NCBI RefSeq assembly: GCF_029962835.1
Contig: NC_080591.1
Location: 45,267,501-45,331,500 of the forward strand
Source of the DNA: Magnolia sinica
Lineage: Eukaryota; Streptophyta; Magnoliopsida; Magnoliales; Magnoliaceae
Reading direction: 5' to 3'
DNA length: 64,000 bases
The notes under the pieces: model-generated
The model's database searches: none
What the model was told of the DNA's origin: nothing
Seen by the model: only the letters and a program-made list of their open reading frames with translations
Position numbers and translations under genes: made by a program
Shown here: one piece after another, positions 33,778 to 44,417 of the stretch
Layout of the letters: the number at the start of each line of letters is the position of its first letter
Position numbering within the stretch: the stretch's first letter is position 1

Positions 33778-34858
33778 ATTGAACATGAATTTCAGAGTTT
33801 TTCATCGATTAATTTCAAGAAAATTCAAGCCTCCACTCTGAGATAAGTTTGTTCATTTTAAGCTACACTGTGCATATTTAATATTCTTTTTGTTAGCTTT
33901 TCTTATTTGAATTTATTCCTATATTCCAATCTTATTTGAAAAGAGGAATTATTGTATTCCTTCTTCTTGGAATCAAAATCAAATAGAACTAAGCCCATTT
34001 GATTTAATTTAAAATCAATTAGAACTTAGAACCATTGTGAAGTGAGTATTGGACATTGAGCGTTGATTCGAACATCTATTCCGATTGGTTCATCAGGCTA
34101 CTACAAAAAGGAGAAATCTAGGTATTTTACTTTTATGTAATTTACATTCTTTTGGTTTCTTTTGAGATTGAGCCAAAAAAATCTCATTGTGTTGGTTATC
34201 TGAGGAGAGCCAGAAAACTCAAAAAGTGTGGGTTTTTGGATTGTATAAGCCCAAATTAAAAAGACACAATTGTTAAGGTTTTAGGTGAACCTGTGAAACC
34301 TATTTTGTTAGTGAACGCTAATATCACCTATGTAAGGATATTAGGAGTGGAGTAGTATTCTGTGTGGCTGTTGTGAAACAGTTGGTGTACACACAGGCGA
34401 ACCACTATAATTCTTTGTCTTTTGGTTTGAATGCTTGCTTAAGTTTTATATCTTTTATCATTCAAGTTTGTGGGATGTATGTGTGGATGTGAATGTTGTA
34501 AAATTTACATTTCAAGCAAGTGTGTAGAATGTTGTAATAATTTATATTTAAATTCATGTAATTTATTTCAATTCTATGATATTTATTTATTTCTCTTCAG
34601 ATTGAGTTTTTGATACAATGGACGTTCTAGAAATAAGGTTGTCCTGCCATAAACCCTTGGTTTTTATGGTGTAAGGTTGTCCTTAGAACTGAATTCGTAC
34701 CAACCTCTCAATACTTGTTTATTGAGGTTGATTTTATTTCAGCATTGTGAATTGATTTATTTTATTTGGCTATCTCTTTATTTTATTCCGCTGTTATAAT
34801 TATAATTTGGCATCGTCCTATTCACCCCCCCTCTAGGACGTATAGCTAGGTAGTTTCA

Positions 34859-34863
34859 ACTGC
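34859..34863. other. Right TSD of S (ACTGC)
   Basis: Keeps the ancestral RT bases of F. Confidence 0.75.
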
Positions 34864-35106
34864 TCGGGCAGATGAATCCCAACTCATGCAACTTTTCCAA
34901 CTATCGCTGCAGCTCCCTCAACTCCATTGGTGCCATATGCTACGGGGACTTCGAGATAGGCATGGTACCAGGCACAAGATCAATCTGGAACTTAATATGC
35001 TGATGAGGCAGCAACCTCGGAATCTCTTGGAACATGTTGGGGAAATCACAGACAATCGGCAACTGATCAATACATGCGGCAATAGGCTCCTCAGTGATGC
35101 ATGACA
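34864..35106 (-). pseudogene. pol: F reverse transcriptase, N-terminal part
   Basis: The minus strand shows PGTMPISKSP-stop-HMAPMEL, RELQR-stop-LEKLHELGFIC, then PSS, which joins SPWGASVLF at 32897 across S. This is the standard chromovirus RT N-terminus. Confidence 0.85.
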
Positions 35107-35480
35107 TCAAACAAGACAACGACTCTCACCTAAGCTCGCCAATAAACTGAAACTGCGGCAAGCCTGGTATGCAGAACGTGACTTTCCTCGCAGAATAGTC
35201 CAAGATGGCGTAGTACTTGCAAGCCAATCCATGCCCAAGATAACGTTAAAATCTAACATTGGCAGTACGTACAAGTCAGTGGGTAAGAAAATCTCTCCCA
35301 TTAACATGGGGCAAGACAAATAGAAGCGGCCTAATACTATAGTCTTCCCCAAGGGCATCGATACGGTTAACCCCTCTCAAGCAGACTTTGTCGGTAATCC
35401 AGTCAAACGGCAGAATCCCTCAGACATAAACGAGTGCGAAGCACCAGAATCAAATAAAATTCGAGTGATGCATGCAGAGA
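35107..35480 (-). pseudogene. pro: F protease
   Basis: The minus strand reads ILFDSGASHSFMSEGF with the catalytic DSGA intact (about 35436-35447), a stop, then SMPLGKTIVLGRFYLSCPML, MLDFNVILGMDWL. Retropepsin of Tekay type. The intact triad contrasts with the broken DTR in G. Confidence 0.85.
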
Positions 35481-36753
35481 CTGAAAGTATACCCTCAACG
35501 ACTCCTTCGAAGGTTTGCAGGTCCTGCTAAGCCGCGTAGAATCTAGACTGAGCTTGTTGGGGAGGTGCATGTCCCCTCTGAGGTCCCTAGTGCTGTTACT
35601 ACCTCTGTGGTGCCCTATACTGCCGTCTCTGCTACTGTTGGGGCCTCGGTGGCTGCGGTCGCTACTGATGGGGTCGCTGCTATAGTGGAGGCTGCTGATG
35701 CGGTCGCTGCAACACCGGAGGCTGGTGTGGCCCTCTCGACTATTGTAGATGAGGGTGGGGGCAATCATACACGTGGTGCCTTGTCTCACCACATCCATAA
35801 CAAGTCCATGTAAATGGCTACTGGGGTGGTGCAAGAGGTGTCGCTGGTGCTGTTGGTGCTCTGGCAGATGGGTGGATCATGTGCCTCTGTAGCCGTCGAT
35901 GTTGTTGGGGGCTACTGGAGAGGGCCTGCCTCTTTTGACCTCTCCTCTGATCTCGATCGCTCTGTGTGTCGGCCCACTCAGTCTTATAAATCTGAGCCCT
36001 TCGTACTATCCCATGAAAGGCTAGAAGCTCATGCCCAATAACACGGCCTCGAAGACCGTAACGTAAGCCGTTCTCGAAACGATGGGCCTTCCGCCCCTCA
36101 TCATCAACCAAATACAGCACGAACCTTGATATCACCATAAAATGGGCTGCATATTACGCCACAAACATGTCCCCCTAGACTAGAGTCTCGAATTCTAATG
36201 CTTTCTAATGACAAATGTGGTCGGGGAAGTACTGTTGCTCGAATCGATCAATAAAATCCTCCCATATTTAGAAAAAATCAGGCACTGCAACATGAGTAAC
36301 TGAAGTCCACCAGTGCTCGGCCTCACCGTGGAGAAGAAATACTATCAACCGGACTCACTGCTAGGTCGTACATGCCATAATATCAAAAATCTTCTACACA
36401 TCGTAGCACCATCTCTCGGCTACAGTCGGATCTGGCTCACCCTGGAAAAGCGGGGGATCGAGCTGTCGGAACTCTCGAAGAAGGGCACTCGCGCGTTCCT
36501 CATCTGCTTGGTATGGTGAAACAATTGGGTGCCTGCCTTACCCCTAAAGTGAAGCCGTCACAGCCTGCAACATCTGAAGTAACTGGGAGGCACTCATAGG
36601 TACGGTCGGATCCGTACCGGTCTCAGTTGGAGGAACGACATCTTCAGGCTGGGGAGCAGGGATCTCTGGAGGTGGAGTGGGAGTCGTAGGTGGTAAAGCG
36701 GGAGCCTCAGGTAGTGGAGCAGGAGTCAATCGGGTCACTCTCCTAGGCGGCAT
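35481..36753 (-). pseudogene. gag: F gag
   Basis: Starts at ATG 36753 on the minus strand: MPPRRVTRLTPAPLPEAPAL, a Pro-rich N-terminus. The capsid part (about 36540-35980) is broken by many stops and frame changes. A zinc knuckle, CYGCGETRHHVYDC (CX2CX4HX4C), is intact around 35768-35809, in a region otherwise rich in Gln, Arg and Ser. Protease follows directly. Confidence 0.82.
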
Positions 36754-36907
36754 GTCCTATAGGAAAGAATAAGGATGCCAATCAACCTTGTGAATTTTCA
36801 AAGGCACGCACTTTAGGGAACTAGATCGGAAGGTTACGCACTCAGAACCTACTCGTCCCGAACTCATAGCAAATATGTGATGTTATTCTCGGTTATTCCC
36901 AAGTTAT

Positions 36908-36919
36908 GATCTGATACCA
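36908..36919 (-). promoter_or_regulatory. Primer-binding site of F (initiator Met-tRNA type)
   Basis: Minus-strand TGGTATCAGATC matches the consensus TGGTATCAGAGC at 11 of 12 positions, five bases inside the 5' LTR. Confidence 0.85.
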
Positions 36920-38499
36920 ACTTCTGTCATGCCCCAAACTTGGAAATCGGGCTCATAAAATTCTCGATCGTCGAATCCTGCACTGACAGCCTCTTTAGAC
37001 CCCATCTCGGCTCCTGGCACCCATACACCAGGTTCCAATCCTGGGATTCTACAAGGAGGGTTTCTAACATGATTTTAATTTATAATGTGCATAACCATAA
37101 GCATAACCCACGAACAATAACCATAAGAACACCATAACAAAATTCACTATGATCAAAAACTTTGAGTACAATGCGTATGAAGGGAAATACAATATAGTGA
37201 TAATAACAAAAACTCTTAAAGCTCGACTGTACGCTCCTACTGCGGTGAGGCTATGGCTGCATCATGGCGTCACCTGCATGCATCAATCGTACATAAGCTT
37301 ATAGAAAGCTTAGAGGGTGGTGTAAGTGTGTGTATAATATAAGTGCTCTCAGAATACAATGTCAGAGTAATACGGAATCATGCTAATGAGTACATAAATG
37401 CAATCAGCCGTACCAAGGCTATGCGATGCAAGATATGAATGCTATCGGCCATATCGAGACCATGCGATATGAGATGCAAATCAAGCATGCCAATCCTCAT
37501 CCAAATCTACATATCAATGCGGCTCATCACTAGAGCATCAAATATCAGTACAGTTCTCATTTTGGATAATCATCAAGGTTTACTACACTCCAAATGGTAC
37601 TGCCCCTTTCCCAGGCGTGCATCCCAAGTGAGTGTAAGAAACCTCACTATCCGCCTAGCCAATAGTCTGTCAATACCTATCTGCCATGTCGATAGCAGAC
37701 CCCTTCACGAGCTGGTCAAACTCGGCCTAGCAATGCCCCCTACGCTAGGGCGGGTAAGGCCATACCCCTTTCCAACCAACCACGAAACAGTGGGAGATGC
37801 GGCCTCCTGGTATTCGGCCCTCCTGTGCTATGTATCCACTTGGTTTCAATGTTAGAGTCATCCTCTGGTACCATCGGGTTTAGGGATTTTCACCCAAGGA
37901 CATCTATTGGCGCCTCGATGCTTAGTAATAATATTTTCGGTGTACAATCCTGTCATCCACGATGTGCCTGTAGAGGTCATAGCCCTGATGTCATTAGGGC
38001 GTATAGAAATCATGTCATACAAATACGAAGTGCATGAATCACACTACCACTCATGCAACAATCCTACACATACCGCGCACTCATGAAGGGTAACCCTGCC
38101 TATCAGGGAGCCCATAAACAATTTGCCCGAAGGCTTATGCTATGATCAGTCACTCCTCATATCAAGCATACATATGATGCGTATGAGCATGGATCATGGA
38201 ACTATACTAAACATGTTATGTGGTGATAGATCATGTTCATAACGAAGAGGGGCCTAAACGACCTACACACTACAAGTATGGGCCTATCAATGGGCCCTAG
38301 GGAGTGTTACAATGCAGACATTTAACCACCATTATTCTTATAATGTGGACGTCAAACCATCATTACTCTCAAGATACGGTTGCTAAAAACATCATTACAT
38401 ACATCATGGTGGAATCTCACATCGCTACGGGTCTCATATACATCATATTCGGCCCACACAAAGGCCTTACATACATCTCATTGGGCCTCATATAAATCA

Positions 38500-38830
38500 A
38501 ATGGGTCAATCAAATGGCCGAATCAAATGGGCCGAATTAAATGGGCTGAGTCGAATAGGCCGAGTCGAATGGGCCAAGTTGAATGGGCCGAGTTAAATGG
38601 GCCGAGTCGAATAGGCCGAGTCAAATAAGCCGGGTCGAATGGGCCGAGTCGAATAAGCTGGGTCGAATGGGCCGAGTCAAATATGTCGATTCAATGGGCC
38701 GAATCATATAGGTTGAATCAAATGGGCTGATCAAATAGGCCGAATCACATGGGTTGAATCAAATGGGCCGATCAAATGGGCCGAATCAAATGAGCCGAAT
38801 CAAATGGGCCGATCAAATGGGCCAAGTATA
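38500..38830 (-). repeat. Tandem repeat block in F 5' LTR
   Basis: Same 14-17-bp GGGCCGAGTCGAAT family as 27690-28010, with a different order of variant units. Confidence 0.85.
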
Positions 38831-39538
38831 TCACAATGGGCCTCTACCCATGGGCTTCATACATCAAAATGGGCCTCTAACCATGGGCCCTAAATATGTC
38901 ATATTGGGCCTCTCAAATACAACAAGTGGGCCGCATTACTTGGGTCGCACCATTCATCCATCTATAGAGATCATTTTAAAGCATTATCCAAACAATAAAT
39001 CAGATCAAAAGATCATCTGGACCATACCACAAATAACAGTGGTGATTATGATTTCCACTGTTAAAATTTAGAGGGGTCCACCATAACATTTATTTTCCAT
39101 CCAGTCGGTTCATAAGGTCACCAAGACCTGAATTGCGAGGAAAAATAGATATTATATTGGTCTAAAAATTCTATAACGCAAAAGGGGTTTCAATGACAGA
39201 TGTTCTACTCCACTGTTTTTGCACTGTGGTCCACCTAATAACGAGATTTGTCTTATTTTTAGTCCCAAGCCTTGAGACAGACTTGCCAAAAGGATGGACG
39301 ATTTGGATGAAATTCATCCATCAGATGGGCCCCACCTGTCCAGCATGCTGGATGGAGTGGCCACTACCCATATATCATGGTGGCCCTCAAAATAGGATGG
39401 ACGGTTAGTTATATCACATACCTGGTGGGGCCGCTCCAATGGATGGACGGTCAGGACATCCAGCCTGCTGCACCGTCTAGCAACTGGATGGTGCACATGC
39501 ACCCATACATCACGGTGCACTCCATGTAGTGGCCCACT

Positions 39539-39803
39539 GTATATATATTATATAATATAATGTAATATATTATCATATAATATAATATATTATATTACAT
39601 TATATTATAATATACATAATGTATATGAATTACAAAAGGCCACCGTCTAGACCCCAAGGTGCTTTGGACGGTGCTGATTTAGTGGATGAAATCAAGGTGG
39701 GTCCACATGCAGTTGTGGCCCACTCATTGAATATTATAATATATAATATTATATTATATATATATGTTATATATAATATATAATATTATATCAATATAAT
39801 CAG
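39539..39803. repeat. AT-only inverted-repeat stretches in F 5' LTR
   Basis: Two AT-only tracts (39539-39622, 39730-39803) separated by a coding-free spacer with GTGGCCCACT. The pair is conserved between the LTRs. Confidence 0.8.
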
Positions 39804-40339
39804 CCATCTGGACGGACGGTTGATGAAACACCCACATTTGGTGGGTCCCTTGCTGACGTGGCCCACTATAGTTTAGGTCAGGTAATATTTGTATTTTCCC
39901 TTCTACTGGGACTGTCCAGATGGGCAGGCCGCTGGCCTGCCACTGGATGGTCGAGCAAGGTGGACCCGTTATATGAATGGCATGGATATAATACATTCTT
40001 CATGGTGGACCACACACACATTAGGTGGGCCACACACCTCTACATCATATAAGAGAGAGACCCCGCCACTATTGGGCCCTCCTTATACAATGCATACATC
40101 AAGTGGGTCCCACAACAAGTGGGCCCTTAAAATAGAAATCAACGGTGGATCACCCACTTATCGGCCTCCTTCTTTTAGCTCCTTGGACACCTATGCTCCT
40201 TGCCTTCTATTTTAATGGAGGTTGATGAAGAATGAATGGTTGAGATGGGAGATGAGAGGGTGGGAAAGTAGGCCACACTTAGCTTAGAAGACTTGGAGAG
40301 CTTTGGACGTTGGGTGTTGCTTGGGAGGTTTTGAGAAAT

Positions 40340-40382
<43 letters not shown>

Positions 40383-40868
40383 GGAAATAATAGATGATAA
40401 GGAATGGTGGGATGGGTGTTGTAAGGAATGGGGATGGGAAGGTATGGGTTTAGTTAAAAATTGTGTAAAAGAGGAATGGGTGGGGAGAGAGAGAGTTGAC
40501 TTAGGAAAGGGAAAGGGATGGGTTGCTTGTACTTGAGGTATGGAGTGTATTTGACTTGATTGATTGATTGATTGATGGGATATGTTGTAGAGATTCACTT
40601 GGAATTCACAACATGCGACATTTCTTTAGAATGAACGCGGGCCCACATCTCCTGGCTTGGGTATCGGATCGATGCGCGAGTCGCGGTATTGGAACCGCGG
40701 TGACAGTGCGGTCGCCAGGGTACAGGTTTCAGTTTGAGCTGACTTCAGTATACAAGACTTGGCTTTTGATCGCTTGCAAACATTAGATACAAGTCGAGGG
40801 TTGGCAGAATTCAACTAGGAGGACCATGGAAGCTATGAAACGATACGGTCTAGGATACAGGTCTTACA

Positions 40869-40873
40869 TTTGC
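40869..40873 (+). other. Right TSD of F (TTTGC)
   Basis: Identical to 26191-26195. The 3' UTR of A resumes directly after it. Confidence 0.92.
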
Positions 40874-41472
40874 CTTCTATATGATATAATAGAATTTCTT
40901 ATTGTTAGTGTGTGAATCATTGATGGATGGTTAGAATCGAGTTTGGAGAATTATATCCACCTTAAAAGAAGAAAACAACCAGTTAAAAAATAGGATATCA
41001 ATAGAGAAGTCATGAAAAAAATGAAAAGAATGAAAAATCATGAAAAGAATGCAAAAATAAAAAAATGAATAAAATTGACCGTCGATATAAAATCCAAAAC
41101 TGGAAAAAAGAAGGAAAAATGGGGTAAGTTTCGAATCAGTACTTGAGTTTCAAACTGATCTTGAAGTGATGAGCATAACTAATATGATGAATTGATAGTA
41201 TTCGTACGGGGAGTAAATTGACCTTCACAGAGTACATTGAAAAACTTGATATACAAATTATGCTTCAATTTAGTGGATGAAGAACTTATTTGATCAGTTG
41301 CATAAGTGATTGGGCTCTAAGTTTTTGAAATCTTACGTTTGTATCTTAATTCTACCCATTCATCCTTGAGTGCATAAAAGATTGTTTTCTGAAAAAGATT
41401 TCTGACATTAAGCATTGAGATTTATTTTTCACATACTTTGCTCGAGATTAGCAAAATGTTGGTTGGGAATTG
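40874..41472 (+). other. A 3' UTR, right part, with purine tract
   Basis: Non-coding A-rich sequence similar to 53040-53625. It ends in GCAAAATGTTGGTTGGGAAT, the decayed polypurine tract before the 3' LTR. Confidence 0.8.
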
Positions 41473-41765
41473 TGTTGATGGTCAAATATTGCATATTGGA
41501 CCCCATTTATTACTTGGTTTTGTGAACATGATAATGTTTAATCTTCTATTTTAATTATGTTTGTGTTGCAAGGTGAATTTAAGAGCTTTGAATGAAAAGG
41601 ATGCTAAAAGCATGGATTTAACACTTAAGAATCACCAAAGACAAGGATGGATCTTATGAAACCAAGAATGAAGAATTCACATATCAAAGATCCAAGAAAA
41701 CTAACTGAGGAAGAAGGAGCATTGAGGACTTGAAGTGAAGAAAAGAAACCCTAAAACTTTGGCTG

Positions 41766-41951
41766 CTTCGACTAGTACAAGCCCATCCTCGACCAGTCGA
41801 AGGATCTTGCTCAACCAATCGAAGATTCCTCGACTCGAACTCCAGCGACAAAATCATCGAAAATCAGGTGATCGTTGACCAGTTGAGGATGGTCCTCGAC
41901 CAGTCGAAGGTGACCCTCGACCAGTTGAGGATGGTCCACGACCAGTCGAGG
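41766..41951 (+). promoter_or_regulatory. 21-bp-phased inverted-repeat array in A 3' LTR
   Basis: Same motif and phase as 21005-21210. The spacing is kept although individual cores have mutated (for example CAACCAATCG). Confidence 0.8.
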
Positions 41952-42036
41952 ATTGCGCAAATTTTATGCGGACTGCATAAATTTGAAATGGATGCTGGAA
42001 ATTTCCAACTTAGTGCGAAAGGAGGCGATGCACAAC

Positions 42037-42044
42037 TATAAATA
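42037..42044 (+). promoter_or_regulatory. TATA box of A 3' LTR
   Basis: TATAAATA followed by GGAGTCCC. Confidence 0.7.
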
Positions 42045-42916
42045 GGAGTCCCTAGGGCATCCCTAGGCATCTTATAGGGTTTGAGGAGTGGAGCAAAAGC
42101 ATGGTGAATCTGTCACCAAGAGTTTTTCTTCCTTTTCCTTAGTTGTTTTTATGTTTTTCTTAAGAGATTTTAGTTCAATCATGTCTATGGTTAGCTAAAC
42201 CTCTTAGGTAGGTCTAAGAGGTGAAGCTTCTAGCGTGATTGGGATGTTGCTTTGTTTTGATTCATGTTTTTTTGAACTCTCTTGGATTCTAGTCTGATTA
42301 TAAGGAATATTTTTAGTTTTTAATGGTCTGTTGTGACAAATTACAATAGATCTGCGATAGCTTTGAATATCGTCTTTTTCTTATTTGAGATTGTGAAGTT
42401 AATTAGTCTTATTGTTCACCATTGTCCCTTAGGCATGGTAGGATGGTGGAATCCTTCCTAATCTTCACAATTCTCTTATGATTGGTTATGGGATTGGTAA
42501 ATCCTATTGTTTACCTTGTCTCCTGGGCATGGTTAGGTGATGGAATCACTTCTAAATCCTCACAACTCTCATTCATTGATGATTAGATCCATAAGAAGTT
42601 CAGAGATATGACAAATCTCTTCTTACCAATTGGATAAGATAGGACTCTAATTCTAGTTGTCCTTGAATCAAGCAAGGTAGCATCCTGAGAACCTACAAGT
42701 GGATCCTTGGCACCCTAGTTCCCACCTTTAAATTCACTAGTCTTAATTACTTTAATTACAATTATTCTCTTAATTATTCTAAATTTTGATTTTCAACTTC
42801 TTCTAATTTTACTTCTAGTTGCTTTCAAAATTCGCACGTGTTTAGTCCTTATGGATTCGACCTTGGTCTCACCGAGATTATTACAACATCGTGACTTACA
42901 CTTGGGGTTGTGAACA

Positions 42917-42921
42917 TCAGC
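42917..42921 (+). other. Right TSD of A (TCAGC)
   Basis: Pairs with TCGGC at 20704-20708. Confidence 0.8.
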
Positions 42922-43977
42922 TAGCCCAAGAAAGTTCGACTGAAAATCCAGCAACATGTTCTTCTAGAACTTGTGAAAGTTCGGCCAGCCGAATCTCTAC
43001 TTCGGCTAGCCTAAGGTTACGTAAATTCTACGCGGACTACGTAAATTTGAGGCGGTTTCCAGATTCTTCCAAGTCGGTGCAAAAGTTGGAGTTGTACAAC
43101 TATAAATAGGAGTCCCTAGGATGTTCTTAAGCATCTTCTAGGGTTTGAGGAGTGGAGCAAAAGGGTGGAGCCACCATCCATGAGTTCTTCTTCTTTTTCT
43201 TTAGTTGGTCTTTCTGTTTTGTTTAAGAGTTCTTAGTTCAATCATGTCTATAGTTGGGTAAACCTCTTAGCTAAGGCTAAGATGTGAAGCTTGTAGCGTG
43301 ATTGGGATGTTTAGTTTGTTTTGATTCATGTTTTGTTGAACACTCTTGGATTTTAGTTCTTTATAAAGGAATATTTTTAGTGTTTAATGGTTTGTTGTCA
43401 CAAATTATAATAAATCTGCAATTGCTTGAAATATCTTCTTTTCCTAAATTGAGATGTGAAATTAAGTCCCATTGTTCACTATCATCCCTTGGGCATGGTA
43501 GGGTGACAGAACCCTTCCTAATCTTCACAATTCTCCCATTATTGGTTGTGGGATTGTTAAATCCTATTGTTTACTTTATCTCCTGGGCATGGTTAGGTGA
43601 TAGAATCACTTCCAAATCCTCACAACTATCATCCATTGATGATTAAATCCATAAGAAGTTCAAAGATCTAACAAATCTCTTCTTACCAATTGGTTAAGAT
43701 AGGACTCTGATTCTAGTTGTGTCCTTGAATTAAGCAAGGTAGCCTCCCAATTGCTACAAGTGGATCCTTGGCACCCTAGTTACCACCTTTAAATTTATAA
43801 GCTTTAAATACCTTATTTAAAATCACTTTCTCAAATATTTTAGATTTAGGTTTACATCTTTTTGTAGTTCTACTTCTAATTACTTTTAGAAATGTACAAG
43901 TTCAGTCCCTGTGGATTCGACCTTGGTCTCACCGAGATTATTACTACATTACGACCCTACACTTGGGGCTGTGAACA
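42922..43977 (+). repeat. B 5' LTR, second part
   Basis: Continues the U3 with TAGCCCAAGAAAG, carries CGGCTAGCC-type palindromes (to 43012), TATA box 43101-43108, and ends GTGAACA before the primer site. With 20437-20708 the LTR is about 1.33 kb. Confidence 0.9.
43101..43108 (+). promoter_or_regulatory. TATA box of B 5' LTR
   Basis: TATAAATA followed by GGAGTCCC. Confidence 0.7.
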
Positions 43978-43983
43978 AGTTTT

Positions 43984-44001
43984 TGGCGCCATTGACGGGG
44001 A
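43984..44001 (+). promoter_or_regulatory. Primer-binding site of B (Asp-tRNA type)
   Basis: TGGCGCCATTGACGGGGA, 16 of 18 positions of the Athila consensus. Confidence 0.85.
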
Positions 44002-44417
44002 CTAACAGTTGCATTTTTCTGAGATCAAGTAGTTTTGGAATTAGTTTAAGATTAGGGGTTTTCTATTTTCTATTTTTAGGATTAGGTTTTTCTGAATTAT
44101 TTTAAAAACTAACTTACCTTCTAATTCTAGATTTAGAAACTTTCCTTTTCTGTTTTTGGAAACTAACCTTTTCTCTTTTTAGAAACTTTTATTTTCTATT
44201 TTTAAGAACTGTCCTTTTTCATTTTTAAAAACTAGGTTGCTTTCTTATTTAATTTTTAGAAACTAATTCACTTTCCTTTTTCTTTTGTAGGGTCCTAACA
44301 TAGATCTTCTCCAATCTGGTAACTTCTTTCTAACTTCTTCTCTACTTACTTTACATAATGCCATAGGATTTTTCTTTTATTGTCTTTTAGGATTAGGTTC
44401 AGGATTAGGGTTTCACC
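44002..44417 (+). repeat. B leader with exact 23-bp repeats
   Basis: AGAAAC-type hexamers start at 44135, 44158, 44181, 44204 and 44227, each 23 bp apart, in a T-rich unit. CTTTTGTAGG at 44283-44292 is the splice-acceptor-like site, followed by GTCCTAACATA. Confidence 0.75.

Larger units (their letters stand above)
32903..34858 (+). mobile_element. S: solo Sirevirus-type LTR (1956 bp)
   Basis: Homologous along its length to the H LTR (57740-59672, opposite strand): start TATAAGTG (ancestral TGTAAGTG), end CTAGGTAGTTTCA. No internal sequence accompanies it and it splits the RT of F with a decayed 5-bp TSD. This is the footprint of LTR-LTR recombination after insertion. It contains a phased palindrome array and a TATA box. 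Confidence 0.9.
26196..40868 (-). mobile_element. F: full-length Tekay/Del-like chromovirus, minus strand
   Basis: Nearly 3.9-kb LTRs (26196-30083 and 36925-40868), perfect 5-bp TSD TTTGC, Met-type primer site next to the right-hand (5') LTR and a purine tract next to the left-hand (3') LTR. On the minus strand the order is gag, protease, RT, RNase H, integrase, chromodomain. The RT is split by a solo Sirevirus LTR. Sampled LTR stretches differ by about 10%, mostly transitions, so the copy is old and has stops and frame changes throughout. Confidence 0.93.
36925..40868 (-). repeat. F 5' LTR (3944 bp)
   Basis: Plus-strand TGTCATGCCCC to CAGGTCTTACA. It matches 26196-30083. It holds the second 14-bp repeat block (38500-38830), AT-only stretches (39539-39622, 39730-39803) and a GA tract (40340-40383). 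Confidence 0.95.
20709..42916 (+). mobile_element. A: pol-less, gag-bearing Athila element
   Basis: LTRs of 1465 bp (20709-22173) and 1444 bp (41473-42916) flank an interior with primer site, repeat-rich leader, gag, protease and 3' UTR. No RT, RNase H or integrase is present. A is inserted in the U3 of the B 5' LTR and carries F in its 3' UTR. By eye over about 240 bp the two LTRs differ at roughly 6-7% of positions. Confidence 0.92.
41473..42916 (+). repeat. A 3' LTR (1444 bp)
   Basis: TGTTGATGGTC to GTGAACA. Palindrome array at 41766-41951 with hexamers at 41772, 41793, 41815 and at 41879, 41900, 41921, 41942 (the last four exactly 21 bp apart). TATA box 42037-42044. Confidence 0.95.

Noticed and set aside
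35403-35834. 143-aa minus-strand ORF rich in Ser, Arg and Asp
   Set aside because: Out-of-frame reading of the F gag zinc-knuckle region; the knuckle and DSGA protease motifs lie in other frames.
43984-44001. Possible tRNA gene fragments at TGGCGCCGTTGCC sites
   Set aside because: Only 18 bp complementary to a tRNA 3' end directly after an LTR: primer-binding sites, no cloverleaf.
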